Translations under genes and position numbers: made by a program | Shown: one piece after another, positions 51,247-63,037 of the stretch | How positions within the stretch are numbered: position 1 is the stretch's first letter | Layout of the letters: each line of letters starts with the position of its first letter | The notes under the pieces: model-generated | Seen by the model: the letters and a program-made list of their open reading frames with translations, nothing else | What the model was told of the DNA's origin: nothing | The model's database searches: none | Assembly (NCBI RefSeq): GCF_001422445.1 | Contig: NZ_LMNA01000001.1 | Span: 127,116-191,115, forward strand | DNA: 64,000 nucleotides | Reading direction: 5' to 3' | Source of the DNA: Pseudorhodoferax sp. Leaf274 | Lineage (GTDB): Bacteria > Pseudomonadota > Gammaproteobacteria > Burkholderiales > Burkholderiaceae_C

Positions 51247-51894
51247 CTACAGGCCCTGCCGGGTCACCTCATGCCAGATGAAGGGCGATTGCAGGCGCAG
51301 CAGGTCCCGCGCCTCCTGCAGCGCCCGGGGGCCGGGACGCTGGCGGTTGGCAAAATACTCGTCGATGAAGCGCAGCCGCAGGTCCCGGAACGGCCCGGCA
51401 TTGAGCTTCAGCCGGTCACGGCCGATGGTGTGCTGCGCCTGCTTGTGCAGCGGCGTGCCCACGGGCGCGACGCGGTGATTGATCTGCACCCGCCCACTCA
51501 ACAAATTCAGGATGAACAACTCAGGGGGCAGCAGGAAGGGGTCCAGTACGTCCTGGAATTCGTCCTTGTTGGTGTTCATCGGACGGCAGGCCAGGCGAAA
51601 GTTGCTCCAGTCGTAGGACTTGCACAGCGGCGCCTTCGACTTTGGCTCGAAATGGTCGACGGAGGTGTCCTGCAGCGAGCGGTGGGTGTAGACGGCCAAG
51701 TACGCACAGGTGGCGCCGTAGCCATCGTGCAGATCATCCAGACAGTTGCGCCAATAGTCCTTCAGCCTTCCTGACCACCCGGCGGGCGGCGGCGCCGACC
51801 AGACCAGCTTGTTCTTGTCCGCCCAACGCTTGGCTGGCTTGACCACGCGGGTGGCGAATCCCGCGGGTGGCCCCAACGGTCGCACGGGAATCAT
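51247..51894 (-). CDS. HNH endonuclease-like protein (PtuB-like)
   Basis: A 215-residue protein with an HNH nuclease core: SVDHFEPKSKAPLCKSYDWS continuing NFRLACRPMNTNK. Asp80-His81 and Asn98 fit the HNH metal-binding and catalytic positions, with Lys110 closing the motif. This resembles PtuB of Septu systems, where the same DHFxPK...Y.W.NxxLxC...N..K pattern occurs. The zinc CxxC pairs often seen there are reduced here (CAYL, CRPM). It starts inside the ATPase stop codon (ATGA), so the two proteins are made together. Likely role: DNA or RNA cleavage controlled by the ATPase. Confidence 0.75.
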   Translation of the reverse strand: MIPVRPLGPPAGFATRVVKPAKRWADKNKLVWSAPPPAGWSGRLKDYWRNCLDDLHDGYGATCAYLAVYTHRSLQDTSVDHFEPKSKAPLCKSYDWSNFRLACRPMNTNKDEFQDVLDPFLLPPELFILNLLSGRVQINHRVAPVGTPLHKQAQHTIGRDRLKLNAGPFRDLRLRFIDEYFANRQRPGPRALQEARDLLRLQSPFIWHEVTRQGL

Positions 51895-53255
51895 GGCGCC
51901 TTGCCCTTGCGGTTGCGGCGCACCGGGGCCGTAGTCGCGAAGGGGCTGGGCAGATCCCACCAGCCCCGCTGCGCGCCGGCGATGCGCCAACGCGACCAGA
52001 ACGGGTCGATGTCGCCCAGCACGTTCTCCAGTTCGCGTGTGAGCTTCTCGCCATCGGACGCCGTTGCGCCAGGGTCCTGCGCCAGCGCCTCGGCCTGCGC
52101 AATGAGCACTTCGGCCTCGCGCGAGCGGGCGCTGCCCAGGTCGAACGCCTGGCTCACCAGCCAGCGCGATACGTCACCGAGCCGCTCGAACGGCCGCTGC
52201 ACCAATTGCACGCCAGCCGGACGCGATGCGCCGGCGGCCACCAGATCCAGATCGAACCATGCATCCACCTTGGATTCGAAGCGCGGCTCGGCCGACGCCA
52301 TGACCATCGGCGAGTGGGTTGCAACGATCAGTTGCACCTGCGCCTCGCCTGCCAGTTCGCGCGTGACGTCCAACAGCGCCGACACGATCATGCGCTGCCA
52401 GCGCGGGTGCAGGTGGGCTTCGATCTCATCGATCAGAAACACCACCTGCGGCGCCGTGTCTTCCTCATTCAACGCACTGGCAGCCTGGTGTTCCTGCCAG
52501 CTCCAGACCAGCAGATAGGCAAGAGCGATGATGCGACGCACGCCGGACGACGCATGCAACACCGGCACTGCCTTGCCATAGGCCGTCTGTAGCGTCGGAA
52601 TGTCGCGCGCATCGTCCTTGCTCACGCGCGTCAGGGGCCCTGGTACCAGCGGCTCGGTCTCGGATTCGGACAGCCTGGCCAGCACCAGGCACAGTCGGCG
52701 GAACGCCGCACCGCCTTCCTTCTGCCAGCCAGCCCAGTCACTGAGCAAGCCGTTGCAAGACGGCAGCCCGCCCCCCTCGTCCTTGAGCCCATCCCACACA
52801 TCGCGTGCGCTGAAGACATACGCAGGCACGCGGCCCGGCACATCCTGACCGCCGACCGTCTTCCAGTAGTTGCGCGCCGGATCCCACACGGCAAAGCCGC
52901 CGTCTGCCATGGCATACAGCACCAGCCCCGGGTTGTAGGGCCGGCCGACCTTGCCGGTCCACTCCTCATCGCGCGCCGAGAACTGGCTCTTGTAGCGCAC
53001 GCCCTTGTTGGACATGCCTTCGACGACGAACTCGATGCTGCCTTCCTTCGACGAGTCCGGCCGGGCCACGTAACCGCTGACCAGCGCCTTGTTCAGCGTG
53101 CGCGGCCAATGCCGGGTCATCGCCCACCAGGCGATGTCGAGCAGAAAACTCTTGCCCAGGCCGTTGTCGCCCGTCAGCAGGTTCAACCGGCGTTTGAAGA
53201 CGATCTTCATTTCCTCGCACGGCCCCACCTTCACAAGATGCAGTTCCTTGAGCAT
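51891..53255 (-). CDS. AAA/SMC-like ATPase (PtuA-like) of a two-gene defence-type module
   Basis: A 454-residue ATPase with an ABC/SMC head: Walker A GDNGLGKS at 29-36, a signature-like HASSGVRR near 234-241, Walker B VVFLIDEIEAHLHP at 271-284 with Asp276-Glu277, and a switch His in VATHSP at 313. Between them (about 60-230) lies an insert with no coiled coil visible. This is the OLD/RecF-like architecture of predicted defence ATPases such as PtuA. It overlaps the HNH gene by ATGA and stands between metabolic genes, with no mobile element nearby. 74 bases separate it from the CoA-transferase gene. The C-terminus (about 380-454, SREAEVLIAQAEALAQDPGA) is helical. Confidence 0.8.
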   Translation of the reverse strand: MLKELHLVKVGPCEEMKIVFKRRLNLLTGDNGLGKSFLLDIAWWAMTRHWPRTLNKALVSGYVARPDSSKEGSIEFVVEGMSNKGVRYKSQFSARDEEWTGKVGRPYNPGLVLYAMADGGFAVWDPARNYWKTVGGQDVPGRVPAYVFSARDVWDGLKDEGGGLPSCNGLLSDWAGWQKEGGAAFRRLCLVLARLSESETEPLVPGPLTRVSKDDARDIPTLQTAYGKAVPVLHASSGVRRIIALAYLLVWSWQEHQAASALNEEDTAPQVVFLIDEIEAHLHPRWQRMIVSALLDVTRELAGEAQVQLIVATHSPMVMASAEPRFESKVDAWFDLDLVAAGASRPAGVQLVQRPFERLGDVSRWLVSQAFDLGSARSREAEVLIAQAEALAQDPGATASDGEKLTRELENVLGDIDPFWSRWRIAGAQRGWWDLPSPFATTAPVRRNRKGKAP

Positions 53256-53329
53256 GTCCAGTCCTTCTTGCGCACGGTCCAACGGTCCCCGGGCGGCTTG
53301 CGAGCATAACGCTGCCCACCATGCCAACT

Positions 53330-55270
53330 TCAACGCCGCAGGACCACCTCCGCCCGCGCCTGCGCCGCGCTCTCCACGATGTGCGGTGCCACGCCGCGCT
53401 GCTTGAGCGCGTTGCCCAGCTTCATGCGCAGGAAACCGCTCGTGGAGTAACGCGCCACGCTGCGGTAGTGCTGCTCCACCAGGCCGCGCACCATCTCCGA
53501 ATAGGCGTCCAGCACGTCGGGCAGGATGGTGGAGTGGTCGTAGTTGACGACCACGTCCACGCGCCGGCCCAGGGGTGCCACGCGGCGCAGCACCTGCTCG
53601 CGGATGGCTTGCACGTCGGCCAGGCTGCGCACGGTGTGGCCTTCGAAGTTGACGAACAGCAGGTTCTTGTCCGGGTCGTAGGCAAAGCGCTGCTCCAGCG
53701 GCACGCCGAGCATCTCCTCGCGCAGGCCCATGGGCACCGCCGCGAAGATGCGCGCGTCCATGGTCGCGGGCGGCGCGTGCAGCACGGGCGCGAAGTCCAT
53801 GCAGTCCAGGATGTCGCGCTGCAGGTCCACCCCGGGCGCGATCTCCACCAGCTCCAGCCCGTCCGCGCACAGGCGGAACACGCAGCGCTCGGTCACGTAC
53901 AGCACGCGCTGGCCGCGCTGCAACGCGATGCGGCCGCTGAAGGTGCGGTGCTCCACCTCGTGCACGAACTTCTTCGTCGCGCCGGCCATGAAGCTGCCCA
54001 CGAACACCACCTGCTTGGCGTTCTGGCTGATGTTGATGAAGCCGCCCGCTCCGGCCAGCTTGGGGCCGAACTTGCTGACGTTGAGGTTGCCCTCGCGGTC
54101 GGCCTGGGCCAGGCCCAGGAAGGCGATGTCCAGCCCGCCGCCGTCGTAGAAGTCGAACTGGTAGGGCTGGTCGATGATGGCCTGCGTGTTGACGGCGGCG
54201 CCGAAGTTCAGGCCGCCGGCCGGCACGCCGCCGATCACGCCGGGTTCGGCCGTCAGCGTCAGCAGGTCGATCACCTTCTCCTCGTGCGCGACCTCGGCGA
54301 TGCCCTCGGGCATGCCGATGCCCAGGTTGACCACGCTGTTGGCCTGCAGCTCCATGGCGGCGCGCCGCGCGATGGTCTTGCGCGGGCCCATGGCCATGGG
54401 CGCCGTGCCGGCCAGCGGCACCCGCAGCTCGCCGCTGAACGCCGGGCTGTAGGGCTCGGCGAAGGTCTGCCAGTGGTTCTCGGGCCGGGCCACGACCACG
54501 CAGTCCACCAGCACCCCGGGAATCTTGACCTGCCGCGCCGGCAGCGCATGGCGCTCGGCCAGCCGCTCGACCTGCACGATCACGGTGCCGCCGCAATTGC
54601 GCACCGCCATGGCGATGGCCAGCGCCTCCAGCGTCAGCGCTTCCTTCTCCATGGTGATGTTGCCGTCCGGGTCGGCGGTAGTGCCGCGGATGATGCCCAC
54701 GTCGATCGGGAACGCCTGGTAGAACAGGTAGTCCTTTCCGTCGATCGGCATCAGGCGCACCAGGTCCTGGGTGGTGCGCTCGTTGAGCTTGCCGCCACCG
54801 TGGCGCGGGTCGACGAAGGTGCCCAGCCCCACGCTGGACAGGTGCCCCGGCTTGCCGCCGGCGATGTCGCGGAACAGGTGCGAGATCACGCCCTGCGGCA
54901 GGTTGTAGGCCTCGATGCGGTTGGCCACCGCCAGCTGCTGCAGGCCCGGCACCAGGCCCCAGTGGCCGCCGATCACGCGGCGCACCAGCCCCTCGTGCGC
55001 CAGATGGTTCAGGCCCTTGTGCTTGCCGTCGCCTTGGCCCGCCGCGTAGACCAGCGTGAGGTTGCGCGGCTTGCCGTGGGCCTGGGCATGCTCGTCCTCG
55101 GTGGCGAGGAACAGCGCCTCCAGCGCGATGGCGATCTCCTCGGCGAAGCCGATGCCGACGAAGCCGCCCGTGGCGACCGTGTCGCCGTCGCGGATCAGGC
55201 GCACGGCCTGCGCGGCGGTGACGATCTTGGTGCGTTGCGCGGGAGCCGCGCCCTGTGCCGGGTCATGCAT
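53330..55270 (-). CDS. Acyl-CoA:acetate CoA-transferase (class I, fused alpha-beta)
   Basis: A 646-residue class I CoA-transferase with both halves in one chain: [40 protein letters not shown] and [20 protein letters not shown] in the first half; [40 protein letters not shown] (the Glu of AEPGVIGG is the likely CoA-linking residue) and [16 protein letters not shown] in the second. It resembles propionate/acetoacetate CoA-transferases that swap CoA between short acids. GGAG precedes the ATG. It is the last gene of the permease operon, suggesting activation of the imported hydroxy- or keto acid. Confidence 0.92.
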   Translation of the reverse strand: MHDPAQGAAPAQRTKIVTAAQAVRLIRDGDTVATGGFVGIGFAEEIAIALEALFLATEDEHAQAHGKPRNLTLVYAAGQGDGKHKGLNHLAHEGLVRRVIGGHWGLVPGLQQLAVANRIEAYNLPQGVISHLFRDIAGGKPGHLSSVGLGTFVDPRHGGGKLNERTTQDLVRLMPIDGKDYLFYQAFPIDVGIIRGTTADPDGNITMEKEALTLEALAIAMAVRNCGGTVIVQVERLAERHALPARQVKIPGVLVDCVVVARPENHWQTFAEPYSPAFSGELRVPLAGTAPMAMGPRKTIARRAAMELQANSVVNLGIGMPEGIAEVAHEEKVIDLLTLTAEPGVIGGVPAGGLNFGAAVNTQAIIDQPYQFDFYDGGGLDIAFLGLAQADREGNLNVSKFGPKLAGAGGFINISQNAKQVVFVGSFMAGATKKFVHEVEHRTFSGRIALQRGQRVLYVTERCVFRLCADGLELVEIAPGVDLQRDILDCMDFAPVLHAPPATMDARIFAAVPMGLREEMLGVPLEQRFAYDPDKNLLFVNFEGHTVRSLADVQAIREQVLRRVAPLGRRVDVVVNYDHSTILPDVLDAYSEMVRGLVEQHYRSVARYSTSGFLRMKLGNALKQRGVAPHIVESAAQARAEVVLRR

Positions 55271-55301
55271 GGTGTTGTCTCCTGTTGCCGGGGCGGTGCC
55301 T

Positions 55302-56114
55302 TCAGTTGAAGGGCTCTTCGCGGATGCGGCGCTTCTGGTCCTCGACGGGGTTCACCTCGGCCTGCATCTGCTGGCGCATGATGCGCGCGGCCGTACCGTC
55401 GGCCTGCATGGCGGCCCAGGCGGCCTGCCAGCGGGCGGCCTCGTCCTCGGGGAAGTCCGGCGAGGTCGCCAGGTACAGGCGCGAAGGCCGGATCACCTGG
55501 CCGAACTGCAGCACGTCCAGGTTGCCGCGCACCTCGCGCACGGCGTGCACGACCATCGCGCGCGGCGCCACCCAGGCGTCGATGCGGCGGTCCTTCATGC
55601 GCTTGGCGTTCATCCACTCCTCGCGCTGCGGCGAGACCTGGCTGAAGCCCAGCGAGCGCACCAGCGCCTCGGCGCCGGAGAACTCCAACACGCCAACGGG
55701 CCGGTCCTTCACGCGGTCTAGCGCGCCCACGTCGACGCCGGGCGAGCCTACCAGCACCAGGTCGTCGGTCAGCAGCTCCACCATCCAGCGGTAGTGCGGC
55801 TCGCGCTCGGGCGAGCGCGTCAGCGCCACGATGCCCACGCGCGGGCCCTGGCGCGCGATCTCCTGCGCGCGGAACCACGGCAGGTATTCGATGCGCCCGC
55901 TGTGGCCCACGCGGCGGGCCAGCTCCAGCACCAGCGCGTGCAGCACGCCCCGTCCGGGGCCGGGCTGCTCGGACACCGAGGCCGAGGGCACCTGGTAGGT
56001 GTAGGGCGGCAGCTCGGCCGCCAGCAGGCGCAGCTCTGGCGCGGGCGCCTGGGCCCAGGCCTGGCCGCAGCAGGCCGCCGCCAGCAGCAGCAGGGTTCGC
56101 AACACGCCGGCCAT
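55302..56114 (-). CDS. Extracellular solute-binding protein family 3-like
   Basis: A 270-residue exported protein: signal peptide [20 protein letters not shown] ending near AQA, then [40 protein letters not shown] and [20 protein letters not shown]. This is the SBP_bac_3 fold (as in the YbgL/polar amino acid-like proteins without ABC partners). No ABC permease is adjacent; it starts 2 bases after the GntP-type permease stop and precedes the CoA-transferase. It may sense or capture the same substrate. Function uncertain. Confidence 0.8.
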   Translation of the reverse strand: MAGVLRTLLLLAAACCGQAWAQAPAPELRLLAAELPPYTYQVPSASVSEQPGPGRGVLHALVLELARRVGHSGRIEYLPWFRAQEIARQGPRVGIVALTRSPEREPHYRWMVELLTDDLVLVGSPGVDVGALDRVKDRPVGVLEFSGAEALVRSLGFSQVSPQREEWMNAKRMKDRRIDAWVAPRAMVVHAVREVRGNLDVLQFGQVIRPSRLYLATSPDFPEDEAARWQAAWAAMQADGTAARIMRQQMQAEVNPVEDQKRRIREEPFN

Positions 56115-56116
56115 GG

Positions 56117-57502
56117 TCAGAACACCCCCACGGTCAGGTACAGGCCCAGCACCAGGATGCTGGCAGTGAACGCCGTCAGGCTGCCCACCACGAACAGGTC
56201 GAAGTACGACTGCTTGTGCGTCAGCCCGCAGATCGCCAGCAGCGTGATCACCGCGCCGTTGTGCGGCAGGATGTCCATGGCGGCGGAGCCCATGGCCGCG
56301 ATGCGGTGCATGATCTCCGGGTTGATGCCCGCCACCTGCGCCGCGTTGGCGTAGTACTCGCCCATCGCGCCCAGCGCCAGGCTCATGCCGCCGGAGGCCG
56401 AGCCCGTCATGCCGGCCAGCACGGTGACCACCAGCCACAGCGAGACGACGGGATCGGACGCCACCGCCTTGAGCCCCTCGCGCACCACGGCGAAGGCCGC
56501 CAGCGCGGCGATCACCGCGCCATAGCCCACCTCCGATGCAGTGTTGGCCATGGGCAGCAGCGAGCCCAGCGTGCCCTTGTTGATGGCGCCCTGCAGGTCG
56601 GCGATGCGCTTGCGGTTGGTCAGCGCCAGCACCACGATGGCGGCCAGCATCGCGCCGATGATGGCCCAGATGGCCAGCACCTTCTTGAGGTCGATGTTCT
56701 TGAACCGGGCAGTGGCCAGCTCGCTGTGGTCGAACGCCGGGATCACGTACTTGGACAGCAGGAAGTTCAGCCCGATCACGAGCAGGATGGGCAGCAGCGC
56801 GAGGAAGAACGAGGGCAGGTTGGAGTTGTCGACCGCCGCGAATTCCTCCTTGTGCTCGCCATAGCCCTCGCCCGCCTTGCGCGCGGCGGCGGTGCGCCGC
56901 GACAGCCACAGCATGCCGGTGGCGAACATGAACACCGCCGCCACCAGGCCCATGCCGGGCGCAGCGTAGATGGTGGTCTTGAAGAACGGGATCGGGATCG
57001 CGTTCTGGATCGCGGGCGTGCCCGGCAGCGCCACCATCGTGAACGTGAAGCTGCCCAGGCCGATGGCGGCCGGGATCAGCCGCTTGGGGATCTGCGCCTC
57101 ACGGAACAGCGAGGCCGCGATCGGGTAGACCGAGAACGCCACCACGAACAGCGAGACGCCGCCATACGTCAGCAGCGCGCAGGCCAGCACCACCGCGAGG
57201 ATGGCGCGCTCGCCGCCGACCCAGCGCACGATCCGGTGGGCGATGGCGCGCGCCGCGCCCGACTCGTCCATGAGCTTGCCGAACACCGCGCCCAGCAGGA
57301 ACAGCGGGAAGTAGGTGGCGAAGTAGCTGCCCAGCGCGGGCATGAAGATCTGCGTGTAGCTGGCGAAGAACGGCAGGTCGCCGAGGTTGAAGGCCACGGC
57401 CACCGCTGCGCAGAGCGGGGCGATGAAGATGACGTTCCAGCCGCGGTGGGCCAGGAAGATGAGCAGCGCCAGGGACGCGAAGATGCCAACGATGCCGAGC
57501 AT
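56117..57502 (-). CDS. GntP-family-like hydroxy acid/proton symporter
   Basis: A 461-residue membrane protein with about 12-13 helices: MLGIVGIFASLALLIFLAHR, YFATYFPLFLLGAVFGKLMD, LTYGGVSLFVVAFSVYPIAA, SFTFTMVALPGTPAIQNAIP and ASGGMSLALGAMGEYYANAA followed by MHRIAAMGSAAMDILPHNGA. This fits GntP/ion-transporter proteins importing gluconate or, more often beside a CoA-transferase, 3-hydroxybutyrate-like acids. The ATG at 57502 has GGAGA upstream; longer frames exist but lack it. It begins the operon of permease, binding protein and CoA-transferase, probably under the sigma-54 promoter at 57543. Confidence 0.9.
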   Translation of the reverse strand: MLGIVGIFASLALLIFLAHRGWNVIFIAPLCAAVAVAFNLGDLPFFASYTQIFMPALGSYFATYFPLFLLGAVFGKLMDESGAARAIAHRIVRWVGGERAILAVVLACALLTYGGVSLFVVAFSVYPIAASLFREAQIPKRLIPAAIGLGSFTFTMVALPGTPAIQNAIPIPFFKTTIYAAPGMGLVAAVFMFATGMLWLSRRTAAARKAGEGYGEHKEEFAAVDNSNLPSFFLALLPILLVIGLNFLLSKYVIPAFDHSELATARFKNIDLKKVLAIWAIIGAMLAAIVVLALTNRKRIADLQGAINKGTLGSLLPMANTASEVGYGAVIAALAAFAVVREGLKAVASDPVVSLWLVVTVLAGMTGSASGGMSLALGAMGEYYANAAQVAGINPEIMHRIAAMGSAAMDILPHNGAVITLLAICGLTHKQSYFDLFVVGSLTAFTASILVLGLYLTVGVF

Positions 57503-57542
57503 GGGAAATGTCTCCGAAAGAGTGAGCGTTCCCCGGCTCTTC

Positions 57543-57558
57543 TGCGAAGACCGTGCCA
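57543..57558 (-). promoter_or_regulatory. Sigma-54 promoter of the permease operon
   Basis: The minus strand reads TGGCAC-GGTCT-TCGCA from 57558 to 57543, against the consensus TGGCAC-N5-TTGCW: one mismatch, with the invariant GG and GC dinucleotides in place at correct spacing. Transcription would start near 57530, giving a leader of about 30 bases that includes the GGAGA ribosome site. The divergent gene encodes a sigma-54 activator, which agrees. Confidence 0.7.
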
Positions 57559-57619
57559 AGCCGAAATCGAGGGTTTACCCTGGCGTTTTGGTGCGAAAAC
57601 TGCACGGCGCGCGGTCTGC

Positions 57620-57659
57620 CTGTACACCAACCCAGACACCCATCCGACGCGGTGTACAG
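57620..57659. promoter_or_regulatory. Perfect 9-bp inverted repeat, probable activator-binding (UAS) site
   Basis: CTGTACACC (57620-57628) and GGTGTACAG (57651-57659) are exact inverted copies with a 22-base spacer. Each arm contains the self-palindrome TGTACA, and the two are 32 bp apart, about three helical turns. The element lies 62-116 bases upstream of the sigma-54 promoter and 80 bases upstream of the activator gene, the usual position for enhancer sites of NtrC-type activators, so it probably controls both genes. Confidence 0.65.
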
Positions 57660-57738
57660 TCGCCTGGACACATGGCGCAGGTCGGCCGACCGCGCCGAAA
57701 CACAACAAATTCCAAAAGAGAAAGCCCGAGGGGACGCC

Positions 57739-59228
<1,490 letters not shown>

Positions 59229-59259
59229 GATCCGCGCGCGCTGGCGCCGGCCCAGCTTC

Positions 59260-59652
59260 TCAGTCCGGCACGACCGCGGTCACCTCGATCTCGACCTTGG
59301 CGCGGTCTTCGACCAGCGCGCTCACCTCCACCGCCGTCATCGCCGCGTTGAAGCTGCCGATCAGCTCGCGGAAGGCCTTGCCGATCTCGGGGTAGGCGGC
59401 CACGTACGCGCGCTTGTCGGTCACGTACCAGGTCATGCGCACGATGTGCTCGGGCCGGGCATCGCCGGCGCGCAGCACGTCCACGACGTTCTGCAGGGCC
59501 TGGCGCACCTGGCCGGCCATGTCGTCGGTGTGGAACACGCCTTGCGCATCCCAGCCGATCATGCCGGCGACGAACACCATGCGGCCGCGTGCGGTCACGC
59601 CGTTGGCGTAACCCTTGGGACGCGGCCAATCCGGGGGAAGAAGAACTTGCAT
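59260..59652 (-). CDS. RidA family protein of the aryl-CoA operon
   Basis: A 130-residue RidA/YjgF protein: MQVLLPPDWPRPKGYANGVT, GRMVFVAGMIGWDAQGVFHT, QVRQALQNVVDVLRAGDARP, MTWYVTDKRAYVAAYPEIGK and AAMTAVEVSALVEDRAKVEI followed by EVTAVVPD. RidA enzymes hydrolyse imines and enamines. It is the last gene of the operon below, 43 bases after the acyl-CoA dehydrogenase stop. In a pathway from 2-aminobenzoyl-CoA, ring oxidation gives an enamine-type intermediate, so a deaminase helper of this kind is fitting. Confidence 0.9.
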   Translation of the reverse strand: MQVLLPPDWPRPKGYANGVTARGRMVFVAGMIGWDAQGVFHTDDMAGQVRQALQNVVDVLRAGDARPEHIVRMTWYVTDKRAYVAAYPEIGKAFRELIGSFNAAMTAVEVSALVEDRAKVEIEVTAVVPD

Positions 59653-59695
59653 CGCCAGACTCCAGGAAGAAAGCGGAATGGGCGGCAGCCGCGCC

Positions 59696-60856
<1,161 letters not shown>

Positions 60857-60857
60857 G

Positions 60858-61715
60858 TCAGTTCCCCTCGAACACGGGCTTCTGCTTGGCCACGAACGCG
60901 TGGTAGGCGCGCGAGAAGTCTTCCGTCAGCATGCAGATGGCCTGCGCCTGGGCCTCGGCCTCGATGGCCTGCTCGATGGTCATGGCCCACTCCTGGTGCA
61001 GCATGGTCTTGGTGATGCCGTTGGCAAAGCTCGGCCCTTCCACCAGCTGCGCGGCCAGGGCCTGGGCTTCGCCCAGCAGGGCCTCGGGCGCGGCCAGGCG
61101 GTTGTGGAAGCCCCAGCGCTCGCCCTCTTCGCCACCCAGGCTGCGGCCGGTGTAGAGCAGCTCGCTGGCGCGGCCCTGGCCCACGATGCGCGGCAGCATG
61201 GCGCAGGCGCCCATGTCGCAGCCGGCCAGGCCGACGCGGTTGAACAGGAAGGCTGTCTTGCTGCGCGCCGTGCCGATGCGCAGATCCGACGCCATGGCCA
61301 TGATGGCGCCGGCCCCGGCACACACGCCGTCGATGGCCGCCACGATGGGCTGCGGGCAGGTGCGCATGTTCTTGACCAGCTCGCCCGTCATGCGCGTGAA
61401 CATCAGCAGCTCGGGCGCCTTGAGCTGCACCAGCGGGCCGATGATCTCGTGCACGTCGCCGCCGGAGCAGAAGTTGCCGCCGCTGCCCACCAGCACCACG
61501 GCCTTCACGTCGTCCGCCCACCGCAGGTCGTGGAACAGGTCGCGCAGCTCGGCGTAGCTGTCGAAGGTCAGCGGGTTCTTGCGCTCGGGGCGGTTCAAGG
61601 TGATGGTGGCAACAAAGGCCTGCACCTGCCATCCGAAGTGCGTGGCCCGGTAGCCGGCCAACGGGCGCCGGTTGCCGGCGAGAAGTTGGGGGTCGATGCG
61701 GTCGTCTTGGCTCAT
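60858..61715 (-). CDS. Enoyl-CoA hydratase family protein (aryl-CoA pathway type)
   Basis: A 285-residue crotonase: [20 protein letters not shown], the oxyanion-hole segment [40 protein letters not shown] and [20 protein letters not shown]. The GGDVHEIIG variant is, as I recall, found beside anthraniloyl-/salicylyl-CoA monooxygenases. Its C-terminus [20 protein letters not shown] fits the family. It overlaps the MarR stop by ATGA and is one base from the dehydrogenase start. Confidence 0.92.
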   Translation of the reverse strand: MSQDDRIDPQLLAGNRRPLAGYRATHFGWQVQAFVATITLNRPERKNPLTFDSYAELRDLFHDLRWADDVKAVVLVGSGGNFCSGGDVHEIIGPLVQLKAPELLMFTRMTGELVKNMRTCPQPIVAAIDGVCAGAGAIMAMASDLRIGTARSKTAFLFNRVGLAGCDMGACAMLPRIVGQGRASELLYTGRSLGGEEGERWGFHNRLAAPEALLGEAQALAAQLVEGPSFANGITKTMLHQEWAMTIEQAIEAEAQAQAICMLTEDFSRAYHAFVAKQKPVFEGN

Positions 61716-62287
61716 CTGGCGGGTCTCCGTGTGCTGGTGTTCTCTTGCAGGCTGGCGGTGTCGATCTCGGTCTGGCGCTGCGCCAGGTGCACGCGCAACT
61801 GGCCCAGGTGCTCGTACAGGGCGTCCTTGGTGCCGGAGGGCACACCCTTGAGCAGCTCGGCCAGCCAGCGTTCGTGCTCGGCCGCCATCGCGGTGAATCC
61901 GGCGCGGCCCAACGGGGTCAGGCTCACGCGCCAGGAACGGCGGTCGTCCGGGTCGTCGATGCGCTGCACCAGCCCCTCCTTGACGAGCTGGTCGGTCAGG
62001 CCGGTCACGTTGCCGCCGGTCACCATGAGGTAGCGCGACAGCACATTCATGCGCAGCCCGTCCGGGTGCCGGTCGAGCTGGGCCAGGTAGTCGAAGCGCG
62101 GCAGCGTGGTGTCGAAGCGCGAGCGCAGCAGCTGGCGGATCTGCTGCTCGATCTGCGTGCTGCAGGCCAGGAGGCGCAGCCAGATCTTGGTGTCCAGGTG
62201 GTCGCCGGCCTGGGCCCGCGCCTCCAGCCCGATGTGCTCGTCGCTCAACGACTGGACCAATTGGAAGTTCTTTGCCCGGGTTGCCAT
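61712..62287 (-). CDS. MarR-family transcriptional regulator within the aryl-CoA operon
   Basis: A 191-residue winged-helix regulator: [40 protein letters not shown] (recognition region), [20 protein letters not shown] and [20 protein letters not shown]. It lies inside the operon, starting immediately after the SDR stop (TAG-ATG) and overlapping the hydratase by ATGA, so it is expressed together with the pathway, consistent with autoregulation and an aryl-CoA effector. Its operator should be upstream of the operon, beyond the right edge. Confidence 0.92.
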   Translation of the reverse strand: MATRAKNFQLVQSLSDEHIGLEARAQAGDHLDTKIWLRLLACSTQIEQQIRQLLRSRFDTTLPRFDYLAQLDRHPDGLRMNVLSRYLMVTGGNVTGLTDQLVKEGLVQRIDDPDDRRSWRVSLTPLGRAGFTAMAAEHERWLAELLKGVPSGTKDALYEHLGQLRVHLAQRQTEIDTASLQENTSTRRPAR

Positions 62288-63037
62288 CTACATCACCTCT
62301 CCACCACTGACGGACAGCGATTGTCCCGTGACGGCACCCGCGCCCCGGCCGCACAGCCAGGCCACGGCGTCGGCCACCTCGGCCGGGTCCACCAGCCGGC
62401 CCTGCGGATTGGACTTGACGAACTCGGCCAGGGCCGCGTCTGGCGTGCGCCCTGTCTTGGCGACGACGCGCGCGATGCTGTCGCGCACGATGTCGGTGTC
62501 GGTGTAGCCCGGGCAGACCGCGTTCACCGTCACGCCCTTGGCCGCCAGCTCCAGCGCCAGCGCGCGGGTCAGGCCGATGACGCCGTGCTTGGCCGCGCAG
62601 TAGGCCGACACATAGGCATAACCCACCTGCCCGGCCGTGCTGGCCACGTTCACGATGCGGCCCCAGCCGGCCGCCAGCATGCCCGGCAACACGGCCTGGG
62701 TGCACAGCATGGTGCCGCTCAGGTTCACGTCCAGCATGCGCTGCCACAGGGCGGCGTCCATCTTCAGGAACGGCGCGCTCTCGGCCTGGCCGGCGTTGTT
62801 CACCAGCACCTGCACCGGGCCGAAGCGTGCCTGCGCACCGGCCACGGCGCGCGCCACGTCCTGCGCATCGGCCACGTCTGCGGCGACGGCGTGCAGGCGC
62901 TCCGGGTCTTCGGCGGCCAGCGCGGGCAGGCTGCGGCCCAGCACGGTGACCTGCAGGCCGTCGGCCACCAGGCGCCGCGCGATGGCCGCGCCGATGCCGC
63001 GGCCGCCACCCGTCACCAGCGCATGCACGGTGCTCAT
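62288..63037 (-). CDS. SDR-family 3-hydroxyacyl-CoA dehydrogenase-like oxidoreductase
   Basis: A 249-residue classical [23 protein letters not shown] (TGxxxGIG), [20 protein letters not shown] (NNAG), the catalytic set [20 protein letters not shown] followed by AAKHG (Ser, Tyr, Lys) and [16 protein letters not shown]. It probably oxidises the beta-hydroxyacyl-CoA made by the hydratase. It starts within the stop of the monooxygenase-reductase gene (ATGA). Confidence 0.93.
   Translation of the reverse strand: MSTVHALVTGGGRGIGAAIARRLVADGLQVTVLGRSLPALAAEDPERLHAVAADVADAQDVARAVAGAQARFGPVQVLVNNAGQAESAPFLKMDAALWQRMLDVNLSGTMLCTQAVLPGMLAAGWGRIVNVASTAGQVGYAYVSAYCAAKHGVIGLTRALALELAAKGVTVNAVCPGYTDTDIVRDSIARVVAKTGRTPDAALAEFVKSNPQGRLVDPAEVADAVAWLCGRGAGAVTGQSLSVSGGEVM

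Noticed and set aside
51247-53255. Idea that the ATPase/HNH pair lies on a mobile island
   Set aside because: No integrase, direct repeats, tRNA gene or clear composition change borders it.
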